Position numbers and translations under genes: made by a program
Part shown: piece after piece, positions 1 to 10,687 of the stretch
Numbering within the stretch: the first letter of the stretch is position 1
How the letters are laid out: each line of letters opens with the position of its first letter
Assembly (NCBI GenBank): GCA_050789255.1
Contig: JBOZRQ010000025.1
Coordinates: 245,254-309,253 of the forward strand
Direction: 5' to 3'
Length of the DNA: 64,000 bases
Origin: JBOZRQ01 sp050789255
Lineage (GTDB): Bacteria; Bacillota; Sulfobacillia; Symbiobacteriales; Symbiobacteriaceae
The notes under the pieces: model-generated
Told to the model about the DNA's origin: nothing
The model's input: only the letters and a program-made list of their open reading frames with translations
The model's database searches: none

Positions 1-2
1 TT

Positions 3-413
3 GACGGAGCCATGGCGGAGGGAGTGCTCCGGCTGCCCGCAGAACTGGCAGCCCATGCTCAGCGCTGCGCGAGGTGCGGGGCGGAGGTAACCGCAATCCA
101 GGGGCTGCTCGGTCGACTACAGGACGCCGCTGCCACGCTCCCCATGGGGCCGGTGCCCGGCGTGGTGGATGCCGTCATCGCACGCACGACCACCGCGGGT
201 GGGCGGCCAGACAAGGCCCGCCCGGGCGCCATGTGGGTGCTGGGTCAGGTTGCCGCCGTGGCCGCGGCGCTGCTGATTCTCATCAGCGGAGTCAGCTACG
301 CCCTGCTGAAGGTGAACCAGGCGGTGAGCGGGACGGAGCCCGTTGAGGTGGTGCATCGCCTGACAGCGCCGCTGACCAACTGGAACTGGGCCCGCATCAA
401 GAACGCCAAGTAA
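3..413 (+). CDS. Anti-sigma-factor-like membrane protein (5' end outside window)
   Basis: The frame is open to the left edge, so the start probably lies upstream. The visible part begins with DGA and then HAQRCARC, an HxxxCxxC pattern like the zinc-binding anti-sigma (ZAS) domain, where a similar acidic turn precedes the helix carrying the ligands. One membrane helix follows (about 25 residues, roughly 209-310 in nucleotides), then a short extracytoplasmic tail ending in NAK. By family logic it would hold an ECF sigma factor at the membrane; the sigma gene would lie just left of the window. An internal ATG at 12 is possible but would remove the domain's N-terminal helix. Assignment rests on the zinc motif plus single helix only. 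Confidence 0.55.
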   Translation, partial: DGAMAEGVLRLPAELAAHAQRCARCGAEVTAIQGLLGRLQDAAATLPMGPVPGVVDAVIARTTTAGGRPDKARPGAMWVLGQVAAVAAALLILISGVSYALLKVNQAVSGTEPVEVVHRLTAPLTNWNWARIKNAK

Positions 414-623
414 AAGCGGCACAATCCTAGTATTTCCCCTGCGCTGAAGGAGAAAATATTCCAGGCGTTGAACCCAAAATAGGTTTGGAAAACAGGTGCC
501 AAAGGTGGGATTGGCCGCCGGGTGGCGGCAACAGGCGGGCGCAAGGGGCTGTGGGGCTTCCACGGCAGGCCGGCGCGGGCTCCGTCTGCTGATGATCGGT
601 CCCAGGCACAAAAGGAGGACCAC

Positions 624-2738
<2,115 letters not shown>

Positions 2739-2924
2739 CCACCACGGCCCAACTGCCAGCCCAGTTCCGTGCGCAAGGAAAATAGACCAGATGCTGACCG
2801 CCGCCGCCCACAAGGCCCGGCGGTCGCTCGGTATCCCGGCGCCGGGGCAGGGTGGTAGGAGAGAGAAGAACAGGGCCGGCACGGTGGCAGTCGACACATC
2901 GTCGCCCGTCCGGCAAAGAGGCAT

Positions 2925-2952
2925 CGGTGCAGGCCGTCCCCGGCCTGCACCG
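2925..2952 (+). other. Strong hairpin in the 296-base pnp-M16 gap
   Basis: The gap 2739-3034 holds no convincing gene. At 2925-2952 two perfectly complementary 12-base arms (cggtgcaggccg and its complement) enclose a tccc loop. No T-run follows, so it is not a classical intrinsic terminator; it could be a processing site, a weak terminator or part of a longer structured RNA. The rest of the gap is GC-rich with further short complementary segments (for example gccgg/ccggc around 2876-2914). Confidence 0.5.
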
Positions 2953-3034
2953 GTGACTCGTCGATCCAGCCAGATAAGGGCGGCGCAGTGGCGGCTGACA
3001 TCCGTGACGGCCCGCTAACGACGGAGGCTCACAA

Positions 3035-4324
3035 GTGACTTTCTATAAGAAGACCACACTGAACAACGGCGTACGGGTGATTACCGAAGCGATTCCCCAC
3101 GTGCGCAGCGCCTCCGTGGGCGTATGGGTCGCGGCGGGAAGCACCTGGGAGACCCCCGAAAATATGGGGGTCTCGCACTTCATCGAGCATCTGCTCTTCA
3201 AGGGCACCGCCCGGCGCACCGCCAGGCAGATCGCCCGGGAGATCGACGGCCGGGGCGGCAACCTCAACGCTTTCACCTCCAAAGAGCACACCTGCTACTA
3301 CGCCAAGGTGCTCGACGAGCACCTGCCTATTGCCATCGAACTGCTGGCCGACATGCTCCAGAACTCCCTCTTCGACCCCGCCGAGATCGCCAAAGAGAAG
3401 GGCGTGGTCATTGAGGAGATCAAAATGTACGAAGACGTGCCGGACGACGTGGTCCACGACCTCTTCGCGACCTCGCTCTGGTCCGGCCACGCGCTCGGGC
3501 GCCCCATCGTGGGCACCGCCGAGAGCGTGCAGGGATTCACCCGGGACGATATCCTGCAGTACCTGGCCAGCCACTACACCGGCGGCAACATCGTGGTAGC
3601 GGCCGCCGGAAACCTCCAGCATGAGCAGGTCGTCGACCTGGTCGCCAGGGAGTTCACCGCGATCCGGCCCAGCCCGGAGGCGGCCCGCCACTGGCCCCCG
3701 GCGCCCAAGGCCCCGTCCGGCCCCGTGGCTATGCTGCGGGAGAAGGACACCGAGCAGGCGCATCTGGTCGTCGGGGTGAGCGGGATCCCGCAGGACCACG
3801 AGCAGATCTATGCGCTGCACCTCCTGAACACGGTCCTCGGCGGGTCGGCCTCCAGCCGCCTCTTCCAGGAGATCCGGGAGGAGCGGGGCCTGGCCTATTC
3901 CGTATACAGCTACCAGACCTCCCACCGGGATGCCGGCAACTTTGCCGTCTACGCCGGGGTCTCCCCGGGCGCCTTCGAGCAGGTCCTTGAGCTGGTGCTG
4001 CAGGGCCTTAGGAAGGCCGGGGAGGAGGGCCTGACCCTCGATGAGCTCCAGGAGGCGAAGGAACAGCTGAAGGGGAACCTGATGCTCGGCATGGAGTCCA
4101 CCTCCGGCCGCATGAACCGGCTCGGGCGCGGCGAGCTGACCTACGGCCGGGTGCTCAGCCAGGATGAAGTCATCGCCCGGATCGACCGGGTCACCCCAGA
4201 CGAGGTGCACACTCTGGCCCGGCGGCTGCTCCTGAACCAGCCCTACATGCTCTCGGCCGTCGGCCCCGACCTGGGCCGGCTCGACCTGCCCTCCTTTGGT
4301 TTTGTGGAGGTGAAGCATGGCTAG
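3035..4324 (+). CDS. mlpA: M16 family zinc metallopeptidase (MlpA/YmxG-like)
   Basis: Processing peptidase-like zinc protease of the M16B family. The inverted zinc motif HFIEHLLF sits at residues 48-55 (His48, Glu51, His52), with a downstream acidic helix containing IEEIKMYED that should give the third ligand. A second homologous half follows, with the arginine/tyrosine region GLAYSVYSY near residue 290. At 429 residues it matches single-chain bacterial members (about 410-430). GTG start with ggagg 9 bases upstream. In Bacillus the orthologue (mlpA/ymxG) sits at the same place, between pnp and the dipicolinate genes. Its 3' end overlaps dut by 8 bases, so the two are translationally linked. 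Substrate unknown. Confidence 0.93.
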   Translation: MTFYKKTTLNNGVRVITEAIPHVRSASVGVWVAAGSTWETPENMGVSHFIEHLLFKGTARRTARQIAREIDGRGGNLNAFTSKEHTCYYAKVLDEHLPIAIELLADMLQNSLFDPAEIAKEKGVVIEEIKMYEDVPDDVVHDLFATSLWSGHALGRPIVGTAESVQGFTRDDILQYLASHYTGGNIVVAAAGNLQHEQVVDLVAREFTAIRPSPEAARHWPPAPKAPSGPVAMLREKDTEQAHLVVGVSGIPQDHEQIYALHLLNTVLGGSASSRLFQEIREERGLAYSVYSYQTSHRDAGNFAVYAGVSPGAFEQVLELVLQGLRKAGEEGLTLDELQEAKEQLKGNLMLGMESTSGRMNRLGRGELTYGRVLSQDEVIARIDRVTPDEVHTLARRLLLNQPYMLSAVGPDLGRLDLPSFGFVEVKHG

Positions 4325-4775
4325 CCGTCGGTTTGCCCCGATCCGGGGCTATGAAGGCCGGGTCAGCCTGCCCGAGCGCAAGACGTCGCTTTCGGCCGGC
4401 TACGACCTCGCGGCCGTGGAGGCAGTCACCGTGCCGCCCGGCAAGGTGGCCCTTGTGCCGACCGGGCTGAAGGCGTATATGGAGCGGGGCGAGGTGCTCC
4501 TGCTCTATATACGCAGCTCTCTGGCTGCCAAGCGGGGCCTGATGCTCGCCAATGGGGTGGGCGTGATCGACGCCGATTATGTCGACAACCCCGACAACGA
4601 GGGGCACATCATGGTGGCCCTGGCCAACCTCGGCAGCAATCCGGCGGACATCGCAGCAGGCGAGCGGATCGCCCAGGGGATCTTCACCACCTTCCTGACT
4701 ACCGAGGAGGACCGGGCTGAAGGCCAGCGCACAGGCGGTTTCGGAAGTACAAATATCCTGGCAGGAGATCGGTGA
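4317..4775 (+). CDS. dut: Deoxyuridine 5'-triphosphate nucleotidohydrolase (dUTPase)
   Basis: Hydrolyses dUTP to dUMP and pyrophosphate, keeping uracil out of DNA and feeding dTMP synthesis. The trimeric dUTPase motifs are present in order: AGYDLAA (motif 1), RSSLAAKRGL (motif 2), GVGVIDADY (motif 3, catalytic Asp), ERIAQGIF (motif 4) and a C-terminal GGFGST (motif 5, the P-loop-like arm that closes over the nucleotide). At 152 residues it is the normal size. It starts inside the end of the M16 peptidase gene, and a terminator follows directly at 4786, so it closes the pnp-mlpA-dut transcription block. Confidence 0.95.
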   Translation: MASRRFAPIRGYEGRVSLPERKTSLSAGYDLAAVEAVTVPPGKVALVPTGLKAYMERGEVLLLYIRSSLAAKRGLMLANGVGVIDADYVDNPDNEGHIMVALANLGSNPADIAAGERIAQGIFTTFLTTEEDRAEGQRTGGFGSTNILAGDR

Positions 4776-4785
4776 TAAATATCGA

Positions 4786-4815
4786 AGCACCTGGAAGTCT
4801 ATCCAGGTGCTTTTT
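4786..4815 (+). terminator. Intrinsic terminator after dut
   Basis: A 10-base-pair stem (agcacctgga with its complement) and a short loop are followed by a run of T. It separates dut from the chemotaxis cluster. The remaining bases up to 4962 are AT-richer than the surroundings and must hold the promoter for cheW, but I could not fix one with confidence. Confidence 0.85.
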
Positions 4816-4962
4816 CCTGTTGAAAGGGATTTTGCCCTGACACTTACAGTTTAAATAGACATACCTGTAAAAAATCGGATAAAGTACGGCAGGATTTTCC
4901 CGTCGCATTGTTGAAACCATGCTTACATATTTTAGCTGTCCATATTGACGGAGGTCGATGGT

Positions 4963-5424
4963 GTGAGTGTCGGCACGCAGGAGAACAAGGTCGTCATCTT
5001 TTCCGTGGGCAGCCAGGAGTACGCTGTTCCGATCACCGTGGTGAAGGAAGTCGTCCCCTGGAGCAGGCCGACGCCCGTGCCCGAGGCGCCGCCCATCGTG
5101 GAGGGCGTCATTGATCTGCGGGGCGACATCATCCCGGTGATCGACCTGGGCAAGCGGTTCGGTACCAGCCGCTCCCGTCCCCCCGAGGATTCCAAGATCA
5201 TCGTCATGGAAGTGGACGGACGTCAGGCCGGCGTCGTGGTCGACGAGGTGACCGAGGTCCATGCGCTGCAGCCGGGTAGCGTCACCCCGCCGTCCCCTTG
5301 GCTGAAGAACAGCCTCAAGGATGACATCGTCTGCGGGATTTTAAAGGCCCAGGAAGGGCGGCTGGTGGTAATGGTCGACGCCAGCCATATTCTTGCCGAA
5401 CGCATCCTGAGCGGTAGGGCGTAA
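4963..5424 (+). CDS. cheW: Chemotaxis coupling protein CheW (copy 1)
   Basis: Adaptor that links methyl-accepting receptors to CheA. The product is a single CheW-type SH3-like domain of 153 residues with the family pattern YAVPITVVKEV near the start and the central GVIDLRGDIIPVIDL segment, then VVDEVTEV. The GTG at 4963 is chosen because ggagg (4950-4954) lies 8 bases upstream; a TTG at 4945 lies before that site. First gene of a run of nine chemotaxis genes on the same strand. A second, diverged cheW follows 31 bases later, which suggests two receptor classes or differing partners. Confidence 0.93.
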   Translation: MSVGTQENKVVIFSVGSQEYAVPITVVKEVVPWSRPTPVPEAPPIVEGVIDLRGDIIPVIDLGKRFGTSRSRPPEDSKIIVMEVDGRQAGVVVDEVTEVHALQPGSVTPPSPWLKNSLKDDIVCGILKAQEGRLVVMVDASHILAERILSGRA

Positions 5425-5455
5425 GCCCCAGGCTCGGCGAACTGGAGGGCATAGT

Positions 5456-5917
5456 GTGAGCGCACAGGACACCCGCGAGGAAGTCAAACAGATTGTGGTG
5501 TTTCAGGTCGGAAAAGAGCTCTACGGCGCCGATATTTCTGTAGTCCGTGAGGTAACGCCTCTGCAGCGGGTGACCCGGGTCCCCCGTACGCCGAAATACG
5601 TGGTCGGGGTCACCAACCTGCGCGGCCGGGTGATCCCCGTGGTCGACCTGCGGCAGCGGCTCGGACTGCCCGTCACCGCCGCCACCAAGGCGACCCGGAT
5701 CGCGGTGGCCGAACTGGACGGCGGCCAGGTCGGCATGATCGTCGACAGCGTCCAGGAGGTGCTCAGGGTCCCGAGCGCGAACATTGAGCCCCCCACGCTG
5801 ATGGTATCCAAGGTGGATGCCGACTACGTGTCGGGCGTTGCCAAGGTCGATCAGCGGCTGATCATTCTGCTCGACCTCGCCCGGGTGCTGGTGCGGGAAG
5901 AGCGCCGAGTGGTATAA
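5456..5917 (+). CDS. cheW: Chemotaxis coupling protein CheW (copy 2)
   Basis: Second single-domain CheW (153 residues) with GADISVVREV, GVTNLRGRVIPVVDL and MIVDSVQEVLRV, the same landmarks as copy 1 but clearly diverged in sequence. GTG start with ggagg at 5444-5448. It lies 15 bases before cheA. Having two CheW proteins beside one CheA is common in organisms with both transmembrane and cytoplasmic receptor arrays; which one serves which cannot be told from sequence. Confidence 0.93.
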   Translation: MSAQDTREEVKQIVVFQVGKELYGADISVVREVTPLQRVTRVPRTPKYVVGVTNLRGRVIPVVDLRQRLGLPVTAATKATRIAVAELDGGQVGMIVDSVQEVLRVPSANIEPPTLMVSKVDADYVSGVAKVDQRLIILLDLARVLVREERRVV

Positions 5918-5932
5918 GAGGGGGTGGCTAGG

Positions 5933-8083
5933 ATGAGCTTTCATTTCGATACCTCAGCAGAAGATATCAAAGTCTTCCTCGACGAAGCGGACGAGATGCT
6001 CCAACTCATGGAGACCGACATCTTAAAGCTCGAGAAGGAGCCGAACAACCCCGAATACCTCCAGGAGATCTTTCGGGCGGCGCACACCCTCAAGGGCTCG
6101 TCGGCGACCCTGGGCCACAAGAAGATGGCCGAGGTCACCCACTCCATGGAGAATGTGCTCGACAAGCTTCGCAAGGGGAAGCTCGCGGTCTCTGGCGCCG
6201 TGGTGGACACGCTCTTCGCCTGCTTGGACGTGCTGAAGGCCTTTAAGCAGGAGATCGCCAGCGGTGAGGAGAGCTCGGTGACGACCGGGGCGATCCTGGC
6301 CCGCCTGGCTGGCGTCGACGACAGCCAGGCGCCCGCAGCGGCCCCGTCCCAGGGCGCCGCCGCCCCTGACCAGGCCCCCGGCGCCCCCGCCGGCATGCCC
6401 GGCCTCGGCGCAGCCGAAGAGGCCAAGCTGACCTCCGGGCGCGGTCGGAATCTGACCTCCTACTGGGCGCTCGTCATGATCGACAAAAACGCGGCCATGC
6501 CGGCCGTTCGTGCCTTCCAGGTCCTGCTCGCCGTGGGCGACCTGGGGGAACTGGTCCGGTCCTGGCCCACCCAGGAAGAGGTCGAGGAGGACAAGGTCGG
6601 CGAGGAGTTGAAGCTGGTCTTCCTCTCCGGGCAGCCGCTTGAGAAGATCCAGGCCGCCCTGGGCGCCGTCCCCGACACCCGGGTGGCCGAGCTAACCCCC
6701 TTCGCCGCCGTCGCTGCCCCAGCAACGGCCAGCGATGGTCCCCACGACCTGGTGGCGGCCGCTGTGGCCATGGCTGAGCCCGCCCTGCTTGCGGGTGACG
6801 CTTCGGCACAGTCCAGGGCTGGCAATGGCGCCGGCGCTCAGTCCAAGGCTGCGGCAAAGAGCTCGGCCCGGACGGTCCGCGTCGATGTCGAGGTGCTCGA
6901 CAACCTGATGAGCCTGGTGGGCGAGCTCGTAATCGACCGGACCCGCCTCGAGCAGGTCCGTGCGCAGCTGGAGATGGAGCGGGATGGCGACGAGCTGACC
7001 CAGACCATGTCCCAGTCGCTGGCCCACATCGGCCGGATCACCTCGGACCTGCAGGAGGAGATCCAGCGGGCCCGCATGCTCCCTGTGGACAACCTGTTCA
7101 AGAAGTTCCCCCGCATGGTGCGCGATACCGCCCAGAAGGCGGGCAAGGAGGTCGAGTTCGTCGTCCTCGGTGAGGAGACCGAACTGGACCGCTCCGTGAT
7201 CGAGGAGATCGGCGATCCGCTGATGCACCTGCTGCGCAACGCAGTGGACCACGGCGTCGAGCCGCCCATGGACCGCCTGCGCTCCGGCAAGCCCGCAAAG
7301 GGCACCGTTACGCTGGAGGCGTTCCACGAGGAGAATCACATCATCATCTCCGTCCGCGACGACGGTCGCGGTCTCGATCCGGTCAAGCTGAAGGCGAGCG
7401 CCGTCCGCAAGGGGCTGCTGACCGAGGACGCTGCCCGGCGCCTCTCGGATCAGGAGGCGGTCAACCTGATCTGGGCGCCCGGCTTCTCGACCGCCGAGAA
7501 GGTGAGCGATATCTCGGGCCGGGGCGTCGGCCTCGATGTGGTCCACAAGAACATCGAGAAGCTGAACGGCTCGGTGGAGATCAAGTCCCAGATCGGCAAG
7601 GGCACCGAGTTCCGGGTCAAGCTCCCGCTCACCCTGGCGATCATCCGGTCGCTACAGGTGCAGGTGCTCGACACGACCTACTGCATCCCCCTGGGCTCTG
7701 TGGTCGAAACCGACCGGATCCCCGCCAGCGAGATTCAGACCGTGCGGCAGCGTGAGGTGATCGTCAAGCGTGGCGATGTCCTACCGCTGGTCCGCCTGAC
7801 CGAGGCCTTCCAGCTCGAGCGCCCCGCTGACAGCGAGGTGCCCGAGGAGCTGTTCGTGGTGATCGTCTCTGTCCTGGGCCGGCAGATCGGCATCGTCGTC
7901 GACTCCCTCATCGGGGAGGGCGAGGTTGTCATCAAGCCGCTGGGCAAGTTCATCGGCGACATTCCCGGGGTCTCCGGCGCCACCATCATGGGCGACGGCG
8001 ACGTGGCGATCATCCTCGACATCTCCAGCCTGATCAATACCGTCCAGGCGGAGGCCAACCGTTTCGAGGCCGTGGTCGGCTAG
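5933..8083 (+). CDS. cheA: Chemotaxis sensor histidine kinase CheA
   Basis: Receptor-coupled kinase that phosphorylates CheY and CheB. Domains in order: P1 histidine phosphotransfer domain with the phosphorylated His51 in AAHTLKGSSATLGH; an Ala/Pro linker (about 120-160); a P2 response-regulator docking domain (about 165-270); a second Ala/Gly/Ser linker; P3 dimerisation helices (from VDVEVLDNLMSLVGELV, about 320-390); P4 ATPase with N box LLRNAVDHGVE, G1 DDGRGLD and G2 SGRGVGLDVV; and a C-terminal P5 CheW-like domain (about 580-715). The ATG at 5933 is preferred, with agaggggg upstream. 716 residues is within the usual 650-750. Confidence 0.96.
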   Translation: MSFHFDTSAEDIKVFLDEADEMLQLMETDILKLEKEPNNPEYLQEIFRAAHTLKGSSATLGHKKMAEVTHSMENVLDKLRKGKLAVSGAVVDTLFACLDVLKAFKQEIASGEESSVTTGAILARLAGVDDSQAPAAAPSQGAAAPDQAPGAPAGMPGLGAAEEAKLTSGRGRNLTSYWALVMIDKNAAMPAVRAFQVLLAVGDLGELVRSWPTQEEVEEDKVGEELKLVFLSGQPLEKIQAALGAVPDTRVAELTPFAAVAAPATASDGPHDLVAAAVAMAEPALLAGDASAQSRAGNGAGAQSKAAAKSSARTVRVDVEVLDNLMSLVGELVIDRTRLEQVRAQLEMERDGDELTQTMSQSLAHIGRITSDLQEEIQRARMLPVDNLFKKFPRMVRDTAQKAGKEVEFVVLGEETELDRSVIEEIGDPLMHLLRNAVDHGVEPPMDRLRSGKPAKGTVTLEAFHEENHIIISVRDDGRGLDPVKLKASAVRKGLLTEDAARRLSDQEAVNLIWAPGFSTAEKVSDISGRGVGLDVVHKNIEKLNGSVEIKSQIGKGTEFRVKLPLTLAIIRSLQVQVLDTTYCIPLGSVVETDRIPASEIQTVRQREVIVKRGDVLPLVRLTEAFQLERPADSEVPEELFVVIVSVLGRQIGIVVDSLIGEGEVVIKPLGKFIGDIPGVSGATIMGDGDVAIILDISSLINTVQAEANRFEAVVG

Positions 8084-8113
8084 GGAGCGACAGGGAGGTA
8101 AGATTAGGCAGGA

Positions 8114-8710
8114 ATGGACATTCGGGAGAGCGAATATAGTATTCTTTACTCGATTGTGCAGCAAGGTCTGGCAGACAGTTCCCGGGCACTGTCCCGTATG
8201 ACAACGGGCGGGGTTCACCTGCGTGACCCGAACCTGCAGTTTGTGCCGCTAACGCAGGTCCCGTCGATTGCCGGCGGTCCGGCCAACGTGGTCGTGGCCG
8301 TTTACCTGGGGATCGAAGGGGATCTCAATGGGCACGTAATGCTGCTGTTCAACGTCGAGAGCGCCCTGAACGTGGTTGATATGCTGCTGGACATGCCTCG
8401 TGGTTCCACGAATTCGCTCGATGAGATCGCGCTGTCTGCGCTAGCGGAAACCGGCAATGTCTGTGGCACCTCCTTCCTGAATGCCCTTTCTGACCGCACG
8501 GGGCTCCGGATTATTCCCACCACCCCGATGGTGGTCAACGACATGGCCGGAGCGATCCTGCAATCTGTCGTGACCGAGCTTTACCTGAATGGGGACGAGG
8601 TGCTCATAGTGGAGACCGACTTCAACGAGGACGTTCCCGGCCACTTCCTTCTCATGCCGGATCAGGACTCCATGGCCAAGCTGGTTGCTGCACTGGAAGC
8701 GATTGGATGA
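8114..8710 (+). CDS. cheC: CheY-phosphate phosphatase CheC
   Basis: Member of the CheC/CheX/FliY phosphatase family, which dephosphorylates CheY-P in Gram-positive and archaeal systems and is stimulated by CheD. At 198 residues it matches CheC. CheC normally has two ExxN active-site helices; here the second is intact (Glu112 and Asn115 in AETGNVCGTSFLNALS) while the first (around residues 12-28) lacks both residues. It is followed immediately by cheD with a 4-base overlap, matching the known CheC-CheD heterodimer. Activity probably relies on one site only. Confidence 0.9.
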   Translation: MDIRESEYSILYSIVQQGLADSSRALSRMTTGGVHLRDPNLQFVPLTQVPSIAGGPANVVVAVYLGIEGDLNGHVMLLFNVESALNVVDMLLDMPRGSTNSLDEIALSALAETGNVCGTSFLNALSDRTGLRIIPTTPMVVNDMAGAILQSVVTELYLNGDEVLIVETDFNEDVPGHFLLMPDQDSMAKLVAALEAIG

Positions 8711-9201
8711 ATGATGAAACGATTCCCGTGGGTTTAGGGGAACTCAAGGTGGGCAACCGAAAGGGGCAGGTCCTGGTCTGTTACGGGCTGGGTTCCTGTA
8801 TCGGTTTGGCCCTCTTTGATCGGGTGGCACGGGTGGGCAGTATGGTGCACGTGGTCTTGCCGGATAGCCGCCTCAGCCGCGGCAACGACCGGCAGCCCGG
8901 CAAATTTGCTGATACGGCGGTGCAGGTGGCCATCGAGGAGATGGTCAAACTCGGGGCTGTGACGACTCGCATCCAGGCCCGGGCCGCCGGCGGGGCTCGC
9001 ATGCTGAACGTGGCGGGGGCCGGTTCCAAGCTGGACATCGGCGCCCGGAATATCGAGGCGGTGCGGGCTGCGCTCAAGCGAGAGGGAATCCCTCTCACGG
9101 CAGAGGATACAGGGGGAAACTACGGTCGAACCCTACAGCTATTTGTTGAAACCGGTAGGTTGATGGTTAGTACGGTCGGGCGCGGTGAGCGAGAACTCTA
9201 G
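8707..9201 (+). CDS. cheD: Chemoreceptor glutamine deamidase CheD
   Basis: Deamidates glutamines in chemoreceptors and forms a complex with CheC. The catalytic cysteine lies in YGLGSCIGLALFD (Cys31) and the histidine in SMVHVVLP (His48), both in the expected positions and spacing; the third residue is expected in the following segment. 164 residues is typical. The ATG overlaps the cheC stop as ATGA, giving coupled translation and equal amounts of the two partners. Confidence 0.94.
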   Translation: MNDETIPVGLGELKVGNRKGQVLVCYGLGSCIGLALFDRVARVGSMVHVVLPDSRLSRGNDRQPGKFADTAVQVAIEEMVKLGAVTTRIQARAAGGARMLNVAGAGSKLDIGARNIEAVRAALKREGIPLTAEDTGGNYGRTLQLFVETGRLMVSTVGRGEREL

Positions 9202-9226
9202 GGTTATTCTGCGGGAGGGAGCCATT

Positions 9227-9583
9227 TTGCCGAAGATTCTATTGGTCGACGATGCTGCGTTCATGCGCATGCGATGCGCTAAGCTGCTCCTGGAAAACGG
9301 CTATGAGGTAGGGGAGGCGGAGAACGGCCAGGAGGCCGTTACGAAGTATCAGTCCTACCAGCCCGATCTGGTCCTTATGGATATTACCATGCCGGTCATG
9401 GACGGCATTTCGGCCACCCGGGAGATCAAGACGATGGACCCGAATGCCAAGATCGTCATGGTCTCGGCGCTCGGTCAGCAGACCATGGTCATCGAGGCGA
9501 TCAAGGCGGGCGCCAAGGATTTCGTCGTCAAGCCTTTCGAGCCGGACAAGATCCTGGCGACCGTAAAGAAGTTTATCGGCTAA
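9227..9583 (+). CDS. cheY: Chemotaxis response regulator CheY
   Basis: Single receiver domain of 118 residues. Acidic pocket Asp8/Asp9, phosphorylated Asp52 in LVLMDITMP, the switch Ser/Thr in VMVSALG and the conserved lysine in VVKPFEP are all present. The TTG at 9227 is preferred because gggagg sits about 10 bases upstream and the receiver fold begins directly; a GTG at 9185 would add 14 residues of no match and overlap cheD. CheY-P would bind the flagellar switch, but no flagellar gene lies in this window. Confidence 0.93.
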   Translation: MPKILLVDDAAFMRMRCAKLLLENGYEVGEAENGQEAVTKYQSYQPDLVLMDITMPVMDGISATREIKTMDPNAKIVMVSALGQQTMVIEAIKAGAKDFVVKPFEPDKILATVKKFIG

Positions 9584-9601
9584 AGTCAGGTCGGTGAGGT
9601 C

Positions 9602-10678
9602 ATGACGCGTACCGTGCGCGTGCTTGTAGTAGACGATTCGGCGTTCATGCGCAAGATCCTGACGGACCTGCTGCAATCTGACCCGACGATTACGGTGGTT
9701 GGTACCGCCCGGGACGGCTCCGACGGTGTGGAGAAATGTCTGGCGCTGCAGCCCGATGTGCTGACCATGGATATCGAGATGCCCAAACTGGACGGTTTCG
9801 GCGCCCTGCGCGAGATCATGTCCCGGCGGCCCACGCCCGTGGTGATGGTCTCCAGCCACACGCGGGAGGGCGCCGAGGCAACGGTGCGAGCGCTGGCCCT
9901 CGGTGCGGTCGACTTCGTGGCCAAACCCTCCGGCTCCATCTCTCTGAACATGCATGTCACCCGCGACGAGCTGGTGGCCAAGGTCAAGGGTGCTGCAGGC
10001 GCCACCCCGCGGTACCGCCGGGTGATGGCTGAACTGCCGCCCGTTCGCAGGGAGGCCAAGCTGCAGGTGGCAGCAGCCTCCATGGAGCGAGCGCCAGATC
10101 ACGGCGTGACCTCCCGCCGCCTGGTGGTGATCGGGTGCAGTACCGGTGGGCCGGGCGCCCTCCATCAGATCATTCCACGGCTGCCTGCCGAGCTCGGGGC
10201 CGGGGTGCTGGTGGTCCAGCACATGCCGGCAGGTTTTACCCGGTCGCTGGCGCAGCGGCTCGATGAGATCTCGGCGATCCGGGTCAAGGAGGCAGAGGAG
10301 GGCGACCGGGTGGTGGACGGCCAGGTGCTGGTCGCTCCCGGCGGCTATCACATGCTGGTAGATGCCGAGGGGCGCATCCGCCTGAACCAGGATCCCCCCA
10401 TGCACGGCGTCCGGCCGGCGGTCGACAAGACCCTGGAATCTGTGGTCCCCCTGTGGGGAAGCCGGTCAGTCGGCGTGATTCTGACCGGTATGGGCTACGA
10501 CGGCGCCAAGGGGATGGTCAGCCTGAAGCGAAGCGGCGGGCGCACCATCGCCGAGGATGCAAGCACCTGCGTGGTCTATGGCATGCCCAAGGTGGTGGCT
10601 GAACTAGGTGCCGCCGACCACGTCCTCCCGATTCAGGAGATTTCCGAGGCCATTGTCAGGATGATCCGAGAGGGGTAG
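9602..10678 (+). CDS. cheB: Chemotaxis protein-glutamate methylesterase CheB
   Basis: Removes methyl groups from receptors as part of adaptation, switched on by phosphorylation. N-terminal receiver domain (Asp11, Asp12, phosphorylated Asp57 in LTMDIEMP), an interdomain linker (about 125-165), then the C-terminal methylesterase domain with catalytic serine Ser180 in GCSTGGPG, histidine in VVQHMPAGF and aspartate in LTGMGYDGAKGM. 358 residues is the normal length. It lies 18 bases after cheY and 9 bases before cheR, the enzyme it opposes. Confidence 0.96.
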   Translation: MTRTVRVLVVDDSAFMRKILTDLLQSDPTITVVGTARDGSDGVEKCLALQPDVLTMDIEMPKLDGFGALREIMSRRPTPVVMVSSHTREGAEATVRALALGAVDFVAKPSGSISLNMHVTRDELVAKVKGAAGATPRYRRVMAELPPVRREAKLQVAAASMERAPDHGVTSRRLVVIGCSTGGPGALHQIIPRLPAELGAGVLVVQHMPAGFTRSLAQRLDEISAIRVKEAEEGDRVVDGQVLVAPGGYHMLVDAEGRIRLNQDPPMHGVRPAVDKTLESVVPLWGSRSVGVILTGMGYDGAKGMVSLKRSGGRTIAEDASTCVVYGMPKVVAELGAADHVLPIQEISEAIVRMIREG

Positions 10679-10687
10679 GACGGTTCG

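Noticed and set aside
4852..4882. Possible sigma-D (flagellar) promoter TAAA ... TCGGATAA before cheW
   Set aside because: The spacing is 19 bases instead of about 15 and the -10 is changed (GCCGATAA expected); not strong enough to report as a promoter.
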